Shown here: positions 51,420 through 60,110 of the stretch, one piece after another
Layout of the letters: every line of letters starts with the position of its first letter
How positions within the stretch are numbered: the first letter of the stretch is position 1
Source of the DNA: JBLZUR01 sp048565625
Lineage (GTDB): Bacteria; Pseudomonadota; Alphaproteobacteria; Sphingomonadales; Sphingomonadaceae
DNA length: 64,000 bases
Assembly: GCF_048565625.1 (NCBI RefSeq)
Contig: NZ_JBLZUR010000001.1
Location: 1 to 64,000 of the forward strand
Direction: 5' to 3'
Notes under the pieces: generated by a model
Databases searched by the model: none
The model's input: the letters and a program-made list of their open reading frames with translations, nothing else
What the model was told of the DNA's origin: nothing
Program-made: the position numbers and the translations under genes

Positions 51420-51541
51420 ACTGGCGTCGCGTCCGACAAGCGGCACCCAATCTGCTGGTCGATGAATGTACGGCAGCTTCAGCGACAGGCCGATATGGGG
51501 CGACTGGCGCCCTCTCGGCGGGGGCGGGAGGTGAAAACTGA

Positions 51542-52198
51542 TTACTCTGCTATTTCAATGTCAGGGGCCGTGTCCAACCGCGCCCGCCCCACGATCGCGG
51601 CGACGGTGTTCTTGCTGAGGCCGAGGTCGCGCGCGATCCAACGATAGCTGCGACCTTCGGCAACGAGCGCCAGCACCTTGGGGGCGAGCCGGTCGGACTT
51701 GGGGCGGTCGCCGGACTGTCGCCCGAGTTTGCGACCCCGCGCCCGCGCCGCGGCGAGACCGGACCGAACGCGCTCGCTCAGCATGTCCCGCTCGAATTGC
51801 GCGATGCCGGCGAGCATCGTAGCCATCATTCGCCCGTGCGGTGTATCGACCTCGAACGTCATGCCGCTCATCGCGACTACCGATACCCGCCAACCCGACA
51901 GCCGGTTCAGCGTATCGAGCAGGTCCTGGGTCGAGCGTCCCCACCGGCTGAGTTCGGTGACAAGGATCGCATCGATGTGGCGGGCCTGCGCCAGTTTCAT
52001 CACTTCGGCGCGCGCCGAGCGGTTGGCCTTCATCCCTGAGGCGGTTTCGCGGAAAACGTCGATGACCTCATAGCCGCCACGCTCGGCGAAACCGGCGAGG
52101 TCACGCAGCTGCCGCTCACACGACTGGTCGGCGGTCGAGACCCTGGCGTAGATGGCGGCGCGTTGTCCCAATTGAACCTTCCTGAAATCAGGCTTCAA
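51542..52198 (-). CDS. tnpR: Serine resolvase of the second Tn3 element
   Basis: The 218-residue protein has AAIYARVSTADQ with the catalytic serine near residue 21, the region LVTELSRWGRSTQDLL, AQFERDMLSERVRSGLAAARARG and a C-terminal helix-turn-helix (YRWIARDLGLSKNTVAAIV). It is divergent from the transposase gene across a res-like dyad. It differs clearly from the resolvase at 23.9 kb. Confidence 0.9.
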   Translation of the reverse strand: MKPDFRKVQLGQRAAIYARVSTADQSCERQLRDLAGFAERGGYEVIDVFRETASGMKANRSARAEVMKLAQARHIDAILVTELSRWGRSTQDLLDTLNRLSGWRVSVVAMSGMTFEVDTPHGRMMATMLAGIAQFERDMLSERVRSGLAAARARGRKLGRQSGDRPKSDRLAPKVLALVAEGRSYRWIARDLGLSKNTVAAIVGRARLDTAPDIEIAE

Positions 52199-52226
52199 AA
52201 ACCCTTGATTTGCGTGGGGTGAGTGT

Positions 52227-52258
52227 TGTCCAAAACAGACTTCTGTTCAACAGGGACA
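52227..52258. promoter_or_regulatory. res-like dyad between tnpR and tnpA
   Basis: TGTCC/GGACA outer arms and AACAGA/TCTGTT inner arms form an interrupted palindrome in the 67-bp gap between the divergent resolvase and transposase genes, the expected resolvase-binding site. Confidence 0.6.
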
Positions 52259-52265
52259 CTGCCAC

Positions 52266-55163
52266 ATGCCGAGACGCCACATCCTGAGCGCCCGGCAGCG
52301 GTCGGCGCTGCTTGACCTGCCGACCGACGAGGCGTCGCTGCTGCGGCATTACATTCTGGCGGATGACGACTTGGCTCACATCGACCGGCGGCGTCGGCCG
52401 GAAAACCGGATCGGCTTCGCCCTGCAACTCTGCGCACTGCGCCATCCGGGCCGGATGCTGGTGCCCGGCGAAGTGATCCCGCTCGCGGTATCCACCTTCC
52501 TGGGGGCTCAACTTGGCATCGCCGGCGATACGCTCGTCCGCTACGCCGTCAGGCGCCAAACCCGCCAGCAGCACATGGAGGTGCTGCGCTCTGTATATGG
52601 GTACAGGACGTTTCCCGGACAGGGTCCGCGAGCGCAGGCTTTTCGTGAATGGCTGTTCGCCGAAGCCGAACAGGCACGCTCCAACGACGATCTCGCCCGG
52701 CGTTTCATCGCTCGCTGCCGTGACACTATGACCATCCTGCCCGCGATCACGACTATCGAGCGGTTGTGCGCGGATGCGCTCGTCGCGGCCGAACGCCGGA
52801 TTGAACGGCGGATCGCCGAGCGGCTCAGTTCCGCGACCTGCGCTCGGCTCGACGAGCTGACCACTGAAATGCTGCCGGGCACGATCAGCCGTTTCATCTG
52901 GCTGCGCCGGATCGAGCCGGGCAACAATTCCGCCGCGGCGAACCGGCTACTCGATCGATTGGAGTTCCTGCGTGCGATGGACCTCGATGCCGGCCTGCTT
53001 GCCGGAGTCCCACCGCATCGCGTCGCCAGGTTGCGGCGACAGGGCGAACGGTACTTTGCCGATGGTCTGCGTGATCTGAGTGCCGACCGGCGTCGCGCCA
53101 TCCTCGCGGTCTGTATCATTGAGTGGGCAACCGCGACTGCGGATGCGGTGATCGAGACGCATGACCGGATCGTTGGCCGCACCTGGCGCGAGGCGAAGCA
53201 ACTGCATGACACACGGGTCGCAGACAGCAGGGGTGGGGTCACTGCGACGCTGGCGGGCTTCGCGGCGCTCGGCGGATCGCTGCTCGAAGCGCATGGCGAC
53301 GGTGCGTCGCTTGACGATGCGATCGCGCGTGCGGCGGGATGGGAGCATCTGACCCGCCTCACCGCTACGGCCCGGACGTTGACAGACACGTTGGGCGACG
53401 ATCCGCTGGCCCATGTCGATCAGGGCTATCACCGCTTCCGTCGCTATGCCCCGCGAATGCTACGCTGCCTCGACCTCGAAGGCGCGCCGGTCGCCCGGCC
53501 CTTGCTGAACGCGGTGACCGCCATCGCCACCAAAGGCACGCCCCCGGCGACTGACGATTTCCTGCGGCCGCATTCCAAATGGCGGAGACAGTTGCGAGCG
53601 AAGGGCGACGATGATGCCCGTCTCCGAGAGGTCGCGGTCATGTTCCACCTGCGTGACGCGCTACGCTCGGGCGACATCTGGCTCGACCGCTCGCATCGGT
53701 ATGGTGACCTGCGCAACGTCCTGGTGTCGATGGAAGTCGCGCATGCTGCGAAGCTGGCCGTACCGTCTGATCCGCATGTCTGGCTCGCCGATCGCAAAGC
53801 CCGTCTTGCCGATGGCCTTGCCCGGCTCGGTCGCGCCGCGCGTAACGGCACGATCCCGAAAGGCAGTATCGAGGACGGCACACTGCGCATCGATCGCCTC
53901 ACCGCTGACGCGCCGGATGGGATCGATGACTTGGTGCTCGATCTCTACCGCCGTCTGCCGTCCGTCCGTATTACCGACCTGCTGCTCGAAGTAGATGCCG
54001 CGCTCGGCTTCACCGAGGCCTTCACGCACCTGCGCACCGGCGTTCCGTGCGACGACCGGACCGGCCTGCTCAATGTCCTGCTCGCAGAGGGTTTGAACCT
54101 GGGCCTGCGCAAGATGGCCGAGGCTTCCAACACCCATGATTACTGGCAACTCTCTCGGCTCGCGCGCTGGCACGTCGAACGCGAGGCGATCGATCAGGCG
54201 CTGACCCATGTGGTCGCCGCACAAGGCGATCTGCCGATGGCGCAGGTCTGGGGTATGGGCACTACCGCATCCGCCGATGGTCAATTCTACCCCGCCGCGC
54301 GACAGGGCGAGGCGATGAACACGGTCAACGCTCGCTATGGCAACGATCCCGGCATCAAGGCCTATACCCACGTCAACGACCGCTTCGCGCCGTTTGCATC
54401 GCGGACCATCCCTGCGACCGTCAGCGAAGCCCCATACTTGCTCGACGGGCTGACGATGAATGAGGCCGGGCGACGGATCGAGGAGCAATACGCCGACACT
54501 GGCGGGTTCACCGACCATCTGTTCGGGATCAGCGCCACGCTCGGCTACCGCCTGGTGCTGCGCATCCGCGACCTTCCGTCCAAACGGCTCTACGTGTTCG
54601 ATCCCGCCGCTACGCCGAGCGAGTTACGTCCGCTGGTGGGCGGGAAGGCGCGCGAAGCGCTGATCGTCTCCAATTGGCCCGATCTATTTCGCTGCGCAGC
54701 CACCATGAGCGCAGGGCAGGTCCCGCCAAGCCGCATCCTGCGCAAGCTCGCCGCCTATCCGCGCCAGAACGATCTGGCGGCCGCACTGCGCGAGGTCGGC
54801 CGGATCGAACGGACGCTATTCATCATCGAATGGATCCTTGATGCCGGCATGCAACGCCGCGCGCAGGTCGGCCTCAACAAGGGCGAAGCGCACCACGCGC
54901 TGAAGAACGCCTTACGGATCGGTCGCCAGGGCGAGATCCGCGACCGTACGACAGAGGGGCAGCATTACCGCATCGCCGGCCTCAACCTGCTCACCGCCGT
55001 CATCGTCTACTGGAACACCCTGCATCTCGGCCATGCCGTCGAAGCCCGGCGACGCGAAGGGCTCGATACGCCCGACCACCTGCTGGCCCATATCTCACCG
55101 CTCGGGTGGGCGCACATCCTCCTCACCGGCGAATACCTCTGGCCGAAGGGTGCCGAGGCTTAG
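52266..55163 (+). CDS. tnpA: Tn3-family transposase of the second element
   Basis: The 965-residue protein has the Tn3 N-terminal domain (LPTDEASLLRHYILADDDLAHI) and the C-terminal catalytic region: WGMGTTASADGQFYPA, GNDPGIKAYTHVNDRFAPF, EQYADTGGFTDHLFG and KGEAHHALKNALRIGRQG. The position aligned with the first catalytic Asp of the other transposase (WGDGTT) reads WGMGTT, so the Asp in SADGQ may be the true ligand; alignment is needed. The stop TAG lies inside the right inverted repeat. Confidence 0.92.
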   Translation: MPRRHILSARQRSALLDLPTDEASLLRHYILADDDLAHIDRRRRPENRIGFALQLCALRHPGRMLVPGEVIPLAVSTFLGAQLGIAGDTLVRYAVRRQTRQQHMEVLRSVYGYRTFPGQGPRAQAFREWLFAEAEQARSNDDLARRFIARCRDTMTILPAITTIERLCADALVAAERRIERRIAERLSSATCARLDELTTEMLPGTISRFIWLRRIEPGNNSAAANRLLDRLEFLRAMDLDAGLLAGVPPHRVARLRRQGERYFADGLRDLSADRRRAILAVCIIEWATATADAVIETHDRIVGRTWREAKQLHDTRVADSRGGVTATLAGFAALGGSLLEAHGDGASLDDAIARAAGWEHLTRLTATARTLTDTLGDDPLAHVDQGYHRFRRYAPRMLRCLDLEGAPVARPLLNAVTAIATKGTPPATDDFLRPHSKWRRQLRAKGDDDARLREVAVMFHLRDALRSGDIWLDRSHRYGDLRNVLVSMEVAHAAKLAVPSDPHVWLADRKARLADGLARLGRAARNGTIPKGSIEDGTLRIDRLTADAPDGIDDLVLDLYRRLPSVRITDLLLEVDAALGFTEAFTHLRTGVPCDDRTGLLNVLLAEGLNLGLRKMAEASNTHDYWQLSRLARWHVEREAIDQALTHVVAAQGDLPMAQVWGMGTTASADGQFYPAARQGEAMNTVNARYGNDPGIKAYTHVNDRFAPFASRTIPATVSEAPYLLDGLTMNEAGRRIEEQYADTGGFTDHLFGISATLGYRLVLRIRDLPSKRLYVFDPAATPSELRPLVGGKAREALIVSNWPDLFRCAATMSAGQVPPSRILRKLAAYPRQNDLAAALREVGRIERTLFIIEWILDAGMQRRAQVGLNKGEAHHALKNALRIGRQGEIRDRTTEGQHYRIAGLNLLTAVIVYWNTLHLGHAVEARRREGLDTPDHLLAHISPLGWAHILLTGEYLWPKGAEA

Positions 55164-55196
55164 GGTGTCATTTCGCCCTCAGCCGGATTCGACCCC
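55158..55196 (-). repeat. Tn3-family right inverted repeat
   Basis: The 39-bp repeat runs from the transposase stop region to GACCCC at 55196. It matches the reconstructed left repeat except at two adjacent positions. Confidence 0.92.
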
Positions 55197-55838
55197 TTGA
55201 TGCGCCGTGCCATCGAGGGACTGGCGGCCGAGCGCGCCAGCATCGACGTGCCGGATTATTCCGAAACGCTGGGGCATGTCGTCCAGAGGCTGGACGGCGT
55301 GAACGGACGGCTCGACCAGATCACAACCGCGATCGTGAAATCACCAGCGCTGGCGATGACGCCGGCGCAGGTCTCGGCTCAGATCAATCGAGCGGCGGCT
55401 GACCTTCGCAGCGCCGACCATGCCGCGCTTGCGACCGCCACCGACGAGATGAAGCAGCAGGGGCGTGAGTTGCGCAGCGTCGTTCAATCGGCGCTAACAG
55501 CGCGGGATCAGAAGGACCGTCAACTATGGTTCGGGCTGGGCGGGTTGCTTATCGGCATCCTACTATGGTCCTTCCTGCCCGGTATGGTGGCGCGCGAGAT
55601 CGTGCCGGCGAGCTGGCAATGGCCCGAACGCATGGCGACGCGGGCTCTTGCCGAAGCGACACCGTGGGATGCCGGGCAGCATCTGATGGCGAGCGCATCG
55701 CAGCCGAGCTGGGAGGCGATCGTCGCGGCCGACAGGTTGCTGCGCGACAATCGTGAAAAGATCGAAGGATGCCGGCAAGCCGCAAGGAAGGCGGATCAGC
55801 CGGTGCGATGTACAGTTCAAGTCGGAGTGAAGAGGTAA
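55197..55838 (+). pseudogene. DUF6118-like protein, 5'-truncated by the Tn3 element
   Basis: The frame opens exactly at the transposon tip (TTG-ATG at 55197) and encodes 213 residues: a coiled-coil region (DYSETLGHVVQRLDGVNGRLDQI), one membrane helix (LWFGLGGLLIGILLWSFLP) and a Cys-containing C-terminus. This resembles DUF6118-type proteins of sphingomonad plasmids, which normally have more N-terminal residues. A shortened product could still be made from the ATG at 55200. Function is unknown. Confidence 0.6.
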
Positions 55839-56107
55839 TGGTGATTCCCTACCGCTCGACGCCCACATTCGATGAGGCCACATTGCCCGCTGCCTTGCGC
55901 TCCGAGCATCGCACCAAGGCCGGTGTATGGGGCGTGATCCGGGTCATCGAGGGGAGATTGAAGCTCACCTATCTCGACCCTGCCTCCGAGGTGATCCTTA
56001 CACCTGATCGGCCAGGGCTGGTTCTACCGGAACAGCCGCATTTCGTCGAACCGCTCGGAGCCATGCGGATGCAGGTCGATTTCTACGACGAGCCGCCTAG
56101 CCTCTAG
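55838..56107 (+). CDS. DUF1971 (TehB-N-like cupin) protein
   Basis: The 89-residue protein overlaps the preceding stop (TAATG). It matches the DUF1971 layout: LPAALRSEHRTKAGVWGVIRVIEGRLKLTY, followed by a short beta strand and PEQPHFVEPLGAMRMQVDFY. This cupin-like domain is found alone or at the end of the tellurite-resistance protein TehB. Its role is unknown. Coupling to the DUF6118-like gene indicates an old operon. Confidence 0.8.
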   Translation: MVIPYRSTPTFDEATLPAALRSEHRTKAGVWGVIRVIEGRLKLTYLDPASEVILTPDRPGLVLPEQPHFVEPLGAMRMQVDFYDEPPSL

Positions 56108-56120
56108 GGAGCAGCCATAC

Positions 56121-56468
56121 CTAGCGTTGACTGCACTTCAAGTCGATCGCGCCCATAGACAGGGCAGAGGGGGACCCTCCCTCCCGCGCAACTTCCTCGT
56201 CCACGCAACGCTGCCTAGGGCTGCGGGTGTCCTTCGGTCGCACCGGCACGGCATAGACCTCGCCGTAGCCCGGCACGATGACCGTGCGCGCTACCGCTCG
56301 GGGATCGTCCGTTGGCACGGGCTGGACAAGAACAGTGCCCCATCCCGGCACATAGACCATGCGCGGTTGCGGAGCCGTTTCCTTCCGGTCGGTCGACTGC
56401 GCGGCGATCGGCGAGGCCGCGCCGATCGCCAGCATCAAGGCGATTATGGTCGAGGCCCTGTGGCGCAT
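56121..56468 (-). CDS. Small exported hypothetical protein
   Basis: From ATG 56468 the product has 115 residues with a signal peptide (MRHRASTIIALMLAIGAASPIAAQ). The mature part contains twin motifs VYVPGWGTVLVQPV and VIVPGYGEVYAVPV, an internal repeat, and three cysteines toward the end (RCVDEE, LKCSQR). No family is recognised. It converges on the DUF1971 gene with a 13-bp gap. Confidence 0.65.
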   Translation of the reverse strand: MRHRASTIIALMLAIGAASPIAAQSTDRKETAPQPRMVYVPGWGTVLVQPVPTDDPRAVARTVIVPGYGEVYAVPVRPKDTRSPRQRCVDEEVAREGGSPSALSMGAIDLKCSQR

Positions 56469-56617
56469 GAGCGTGATGTGGGTTGAGCCAGGGAGAGCAT
56501 CAAGCATCGCAGGCTGGGTCTATAGCGACACTTCTATAGACTTTGTGAATCAATGACCGGCTACTGATTCAAAGAAGTCATCGGACTTTGTGGGGTTGAT
56601 TTTGTAGGCTTTGCGCC

Positions 56618-56896
56618 ATGAAAGGCGCAATTCTCCCAGACCCGATCGAGCTGGTGGCGTTCAACCCGGCGCGCAACATCCGCCGGCGCTACAGCATCAC
56701 AGCGAGCCTCGACCTGTTCGGCATGATCGTCGTCGAAACCCGCTGGGGCCGGATCGGCGCGGCTGGCAAGGTTCAGCGCCATGCCTTCGCCGATTGGACG
56801 GCCGCCGAGCGCCATATCGCCGCAAACCTGCGCCGGCGTGGTACGGCCGAAACCCGGATCGGAGTGCCTTATGAGGTGGTGCCAGCCAAGGTTTGA
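56618..56896 (+). CDS. WGR-domain protein
   Basis: The 92-residue protein is a stand-alone WGR domain: NIRRRYSITASLDLFGMIVVETRWGRIGAAGKVQRHAF (in parts) with the core W-G-R. WGR domains are found in PARP proteins and MolR-like regulators and bind DNA ends. Small single-domain forms are frequent on sphingomonad plasmids, with unknown role. Confidence 0.85.
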   Translation: MKGAILPDPIELVAFNPARNIRRRYSITASLDLFGMIVVETRWGRIGAAGKVQRHAFADWTAAERHIAANLRRRGTAETRIGVPYEVVPAKV

Positions 56897-56912
56897 GCTG
56901 CCATCGCCAGTA

Positions 56913-56950
56913 GGCCCTTAGCCGCTTGCAGAAATCGGCCGGCTAGGGCC
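56913..56950. terminator. Hairpin between convergent genes
   Basis: GGCCCTTAGCCG and CGGCTAGGGCC pair over 11 bp with one bulge. It lies between the WGR stop and the stop of the leftward hypothetical gene and may terminate both. Confidence 0.5.
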
Positions 56951-56964
56951 AGCATATTGCCGGT

Positions 56965-57261
56965 TCAAGCGGCGCATCCCCTCCCAGGCGACAGTCCTGA
57001 CGACCATCGGCCGACCGTAGCGCTCCGCATTTTAACCGAAAGGGTTTCAGCGGGACAGGATGCCGGCGGTGCGTCGTGCATCGGGCGTTCGCCTGTTAGC
57101 GCGAGGCGGGCGATGTTCATGGCGCGCTCGCGTCGAAATGGACGCTTTGGGTAAGTCTCGCGCCAGATCTTCTCGGCCATTGATGCAAGTTCCTGCGATG
57201 TGGGCGGCCGAGCCTCACGAATGCACGCTATTAAGGCGCGCGGGAACAGGCGCTCCATCAT
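56965..57261 (-). CDS. Hypothetical protein (98 aa)
   Basis: The frame starts with ATG-ATG preceded by GGAGAG. The N-terminal 60 residues (LFPRALIACIREARPPTSQELASMAEKIWRETYPKRPFRRERAM in parts) look like a compact helical domain. The C-terminal part is low in structure signals. No family is recognised; plasmid or conjugation-associated small proteins of this kind are common. Confidence 0.5.
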   Translation of the reverse strand: MMERLFPRALIACIREARPPTSQELASMAEKIWRETYPKRPFRRERAMNIARLALTGERPMHDAPPASCPAETLSVKMRSATVGRWSSGLSPGRGCAA

Positions 57262-57417
57262 CTCTCTCCGATTGCGATATGAAATCCTTATAGCACAGAT
57301 GCAGCCCTAATCGACCGGGACGGGATGAAGCGGGCCTTGAAGCGGTCTGGCTGGCAACATCGGCGGATCGCGCACCCTATATTGCTTGGGGCAGGAGAGC
57401 CTTGCCCGGAGAATGCG

Positions 57418-58050
57418 ATGCCGTCCGATGTGCCTGTCCGTATTTCCTTGCCGATCGCCATGCCCGACGACGCGTTCGGAGCAGCGTTGATCGAGCAGGC
57501 GGCGGTGCTCAGTGCCTATGCGCGGCGACTGACCGGCGGGGGTGCCGATGCCGACGACCTTCTGCAGGACACCATGCTTCGGTGCTGGACCGCGCGCGCC
57601 AGCTTCACGGCGGGAACAAGCCTCGCCGCCTGGGCGCGGACCGTGATGAAGAACAGCTTTCTCACGGGACGTCGCCGCGCCCGCTTTCACGCCGAGCTGC
57701 CCGATGATGCGCGCGACCGGATGCTGAAGGTGGACGAGACCCAGAGCCTTGCCATCTGGCTGCGTGATACGGATTGGGCGCTCAGCGAACTTCCGCCTCA
57801 CCAACGCGAGGCGGTGCTGCTGGCGAGCCAAGGCGTGTCCATCGAGGACGGAGCGGCGCAACTCGGCATTGCCGCAGGCACGTTCAAGAGCCGCATCGCA
57901 CGCGGGCGGACCCGGCTGCGCGCCCTCATCGAGGAGCGATCGACGCCGTTGCTGGCCGACAGGACCGGCCGCGATACGCCCGCGTCAGTGACCAAGTGGC
58001 CCATCCACCTGCGGAGAAAGCGGGACTGGCGGGGCGTCAAGATCGGCTGA
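57418..58050 (+). CDS. ECF RNA polymerase sigma factor
   Basis: The ATG at 57418, with GGAGA upstream, gives 210 residues. Region 2 (DADDLLQDTMLRCWTARASF, AWARTVMKNSFLTGRRR) and region 4 (LPPHQREAVLLASQGVSIED, GTFKSRIARGRTRLRALIEE) resemble the EcfG-like group and the sigma factor at 44.6 kb. No anti-sigma gene is adjacent. It may be a second accessory general-stress sigma factor of the island. Confidence 0.85.
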   Translation: MPSDVPVRISLPIAMPDDAFGAALIEQAAVLSAYARRLTGGGADADDLLQDTMLRCWTARASFTAGTSLAAWARTVMKNSFLTGRRRARFHAELPDDARDRMLKVDETQSLAIWLRDTDWALSELPPHQREAVLLASQGVSIEDGAAQLGIAAGTFKSRIARGRTRLRALIEERSTPLLADRTGRDTPASVTKWPIHLRRKRDWRGVKIG

Positions 58051-58133
58051 TCCGCGTGTGCCTGTCGGCTTGTTGCTTTTCTTAACGGTTTGCCGGTAGC
58101 GTGCGCGCACCTGCGGAGACGCGGGTGGAGGCG

Positions 58134-58244
58134 TGGAAACCTCCTGAAACACGAGCCGGTCGAGCTTCATCGACCGGGTGGCGGGCGCGCATGTCCAAGC
58201 CACCCGGCCAAAGGCGTCCGCGCCTGACGTGTTTCAGGTTTCCA
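58134..58244. ncRNA. Candidate structured RNA or DNA element with nested hairpins
   Basis: Outer arms 58134-58153 and 58228-58244 pair over 17 bp with one 3-base bulge (TCC). Inside are perfect stems CCGGTCGA/TCGACCGG (58156-58177), CCGGGTGGC/GCCACCCGG (58174-58207) and AGGCG/CGCCT (58212-58225). The first two share CCGG at 58174-58177, so they are partly exclusive. The strand is unknown; it could be a leader of the GGDEF gene. No known riboswitch class was recognised. Confidence 0.45.
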
Positions 58245-58262
58245 ACACCCGGTTCAGTGGCC

Positions 58263-58288
58263 GGCACGTCTCCGAAATGGGGCGTGCC
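58263..58288. repeat. Hairpin upstream of the GGDEF gene
   Basis: GGCACG and CGTGCC form a 6-bp stem with a 14-base loop, 68 bp before the GGDEF start. It may be a weak terminator or part of the same leader structure. Confidence 0.35.
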
Positions 58289-58355
58289 GCCGGCTGCACA
58301 GGAACACTTGGGGCGGGAATGAGCTTGGAGAACCTTTTGACCGAGTAGGACATGC

Positions 58356-59273
58356 GTGAATAGTCATCTGCCTGTCGGCCGCCTCGCCGATCGTCTTCAT
58401 TCCCTGCCGCCCGAACGCGCCTGGTTCGCGATCCTCCTCAGCGTCACGGCGCTTGCGCTGGCGGACGCACATTTCCCCCGGATAGGTCTCGCGCCGCTCT
58501 ATATCCCGATCGTCTGCGCCGCCTGCTGGGCGCTGGGCAGCCGTGCTGGCTATCTGGTGGCGATCGTTGCGGCCGTCCTCGCCGTCGTGCCGCATGTCGC
58601 CGAGCTGCCCAGGCTCTCTCCCGCCCTGCTAGGGGCAAGGATGGCCGTGCGTGCCGTCACCTATGTTATCGTCGCCGCCATTGTTCTCAGTTTCCGCCGG
58701 TCCTTTGATCGAGAGCACCACCTGGCGGCGCGCGACCGCATGACCGATGCGCTCAACAAGGAGACGTTCCGCAAGCGCGTGATCCACCGTCTCGATCTGG
58801 CGGTGCCTGCCCGACAATCCTTCCTGCTCGCGATCCTTGATCTCGACGATTTCAAGGGCATCAACAACCGCCATGGCCATGTTGCCGGCGATGAGGTGCT
58901 GCGCGCCTTCGCGCAGGGCGCACGGGAGACCATTCGGCGGGAGGATGATTTCGGCCGGATCGGCGGCGACGAGTTCGCCTTCTTGCTTCCCGTCCATTCG
59001 GCCGAAGAAGGGGTGTATTTCGCTCGCTTGCTTCACAAGCGCCTGTCGTCAGTTCTGGACGGCACGCCTCATCCGGTGACGTGCAGCATGGGCGCGCTGC
59101 TCATCTCGCCCGATACTCCGCGCGACGAGCCCTCGTTGATGCACGCGGTCGATCAGCTCATGTACGCGGTCAAGCGCGCCGGGAAGAACGCCGTGGAGAT
59201 CGGCCGCGCAACGACCGGTCGAGGACGGGACACCCCTGTTACGTCCAGGCTCCGGGTAATGGAGGCCACATGA
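58356..59273 (+). CDS. Membrane diguanylate cyclase (GGDEF)
   Basis: The 305-residue protein starts at GTG 58356. About four membrane helices (residues 20-105) resemble a small MASE-like sensor, followed by a GGDEF domain with LAILDLDDFKGINNRHGHVAGD and the intact catalytic RIGGDEFAF. It makes cyclic di-GMP from GTP. No RxxD inhibitory site is evident in the expected position (RREDDFGRIGG). Its stop overlaps the next small gene (ATGA). Confidence 0.88.
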   Translation: MNSHLPVGRLADRLHSLPPERAWFAILLSVTALALADAHFPRIGLAPLYIPIVCAACWALGSRAGYLVAIVAAVLAVVPHVAELPRLSPALLGARMAVRAVTYVIVAAIVLSFRRSFDREHHLAARDRMTDALNKETFRKRVIHRLDLAVPARQSFLLAILDLDDFKGINNRHGHVAGDEVLRAFAQGARETIRREDDFGRIGGDEFAFLLPVHSAEEGVYFARLLHKRLSSVLDGTPHPVTCSMGALLISPDTPRDEPSLMHAVDQLMYAVKRAGKNAVEIGRATTGRGRDTPVTSRLRVMEAT

Positions 59274-59521
59274 CGAGCGAGCAGCCGGAGAGGGCTCATC
59301 AGAGCGATGGGCGGAGCCGCATGGACGAGCGGGCACAGGAGATCGCGACTGCGATCAGCCTCATGAAGAGGGCGATGGCATCGCTCGACAAGGCCGACGA
59401 GCGCGGCAATGTCGCCGTGCATCTTCAAGCGGCGCTTGACGCGGCCGAGGATAAGTCCCCCGAGCAGCAACGGGCCGAAGCCGCTGTCCTTGAGGCGCGG
59501 CTGTTCCCTCCTGGGGAATGA
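59270..59521 (+). CDS. Small hypothetical protein coupled to the GGDEF gene
   Basis: The ATG at 59270 overlaps the GGDEF stop and has GGAGG upstream. The 83-residue product is soluble and helical (RAQEIATAISLMKRAMASLDKAD, AVHLQAALDAAEDKSPEQQRAEAAVLEARL in parts). No family is recognised. Coupling suggests a partner or regulator of the cyclase. Confidence 0.6.
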   Translation: MTSEQPERAHQSDGRSRMDERAQEIATAISLMKRAMASLDKADERGNVAVHLQAALDAAEDKSPEQQRAEAAVLEARLFPPGE

Positions 59522-59597
59522 CAATGCAGCCATCCGATGCTTGCTGCCGAAAGCGGGAATAGGAGCCCCCTATCCCCGCGATCCGAGGCGCGCAGGC

Positions 59598-59969
59598 CTA
59601 GCAGCCAGCATCGAGCGCGCGGCAGAGCGCCCCGACCACAAGCTCGCGCGACGCGGGCTTGTGGCAGATCGGGCGTGAGGCGTGGACAGCCGGGATCATG
59701 CTGGCCGCGCCCGTGGCGAAGATGAAGGGCACGCCGCGCCGGTCCAGTTCGTCAGCGATCGGGAAAGAGGTTTCGGAGCCAAGTTGCACATCGAGGCTGG
59801 CGACATGAGGCAACGAGTCCAGCGCCGCGAGGGCGTCCCGCACGCAATCAACAGGGCCGACGACTTCTGCGCCGGCTTCAGATATAATCTCAACCAGCGT
59901 GGCCGCGACCCAATAATCGTCTTCGACGACCAGCACGCGAAGGCCGCTGATCCCGTCTCGTGTAGTCAT
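59598..59969 (-). CDS. Single-domain response regulator
   Basis: From ATG 59969 the product is a 123-residue receiver: LRVLVVEDDYWVA (acidic D17/D18 pair), the phosphoacceptor D60 in ASLDVQLG, and K in CHKP. It has no output domain, so it probably acts as a phosphate sink or signals by protein contact. It is divergent from an HWE kinase gene 141 bp away, its likely partner. Confidence 0.82.
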   Translation of the reverse strand: MTTRDGISGLRVLVVEDDYWVAATLVEIISEAGAEVVGPVDCVRDALAALDSLPHVASLDVQLGSETSFPIADELDRRGVPFIFATGAASMIPAVHASRPICHKPASRELVVGALCRALDAGC

Positions 59970-60110
59970 GTCGCACCAAGCATTTACGCAGCCGTTCCAC
60001 CGACCAGCGCAGCAACGCGCCGTCTGGGTCTGTGCTCCACGCGGACATGCAAAATGTTCGTCTTGGGCGAGCGATTGATCTAAGTAGCCGGTTAGGGGGC
60101 GCGTAGAGTT

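Larger units (their letters stand above)
47885..55196. mobile_element. Second Tn3-family transposon (7.3 kb) with MFS passenger, interrupted by IS630 and IS481
   Basis: The ends are 39-bp inverted repeats. The right copy (55158-55196) is continuous. The left copy is 47885-47920 continued by 50020-50022 once the nested elements are removed. Two bases differ between them. Contents are an IS481, an IS630, an MFS transporter, resolvase, res dyad and transposase. Flanking pentamers differ (CTCCT and TTGAT), so no target duplication survives; the right flank is a truncated DUF6118-like gene. Confidence 0.9.
58051..58355. other. Structured intergenic region between sigma and diguanylate cyclase genes
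   Basis: This 305-bp gap has no convincing protein-coding frame. It contains a 111-bp multi-stem inverted-repeat structure (58134-58244) and a separate hairpin (58263-58288). Both lie upstream of the rightward GGDEF gene. Confidence 0.65.

Noticed and set aside
58134..58244. Assignment of the structured region as a cyclic di-GMP riboswitch or an integron attC site
   Set aside because: The conserved cores of the known c-di-GMP classes and the paired GTTRRRY/RYYYAAC ends of attC were not found, so it is left unclassified.
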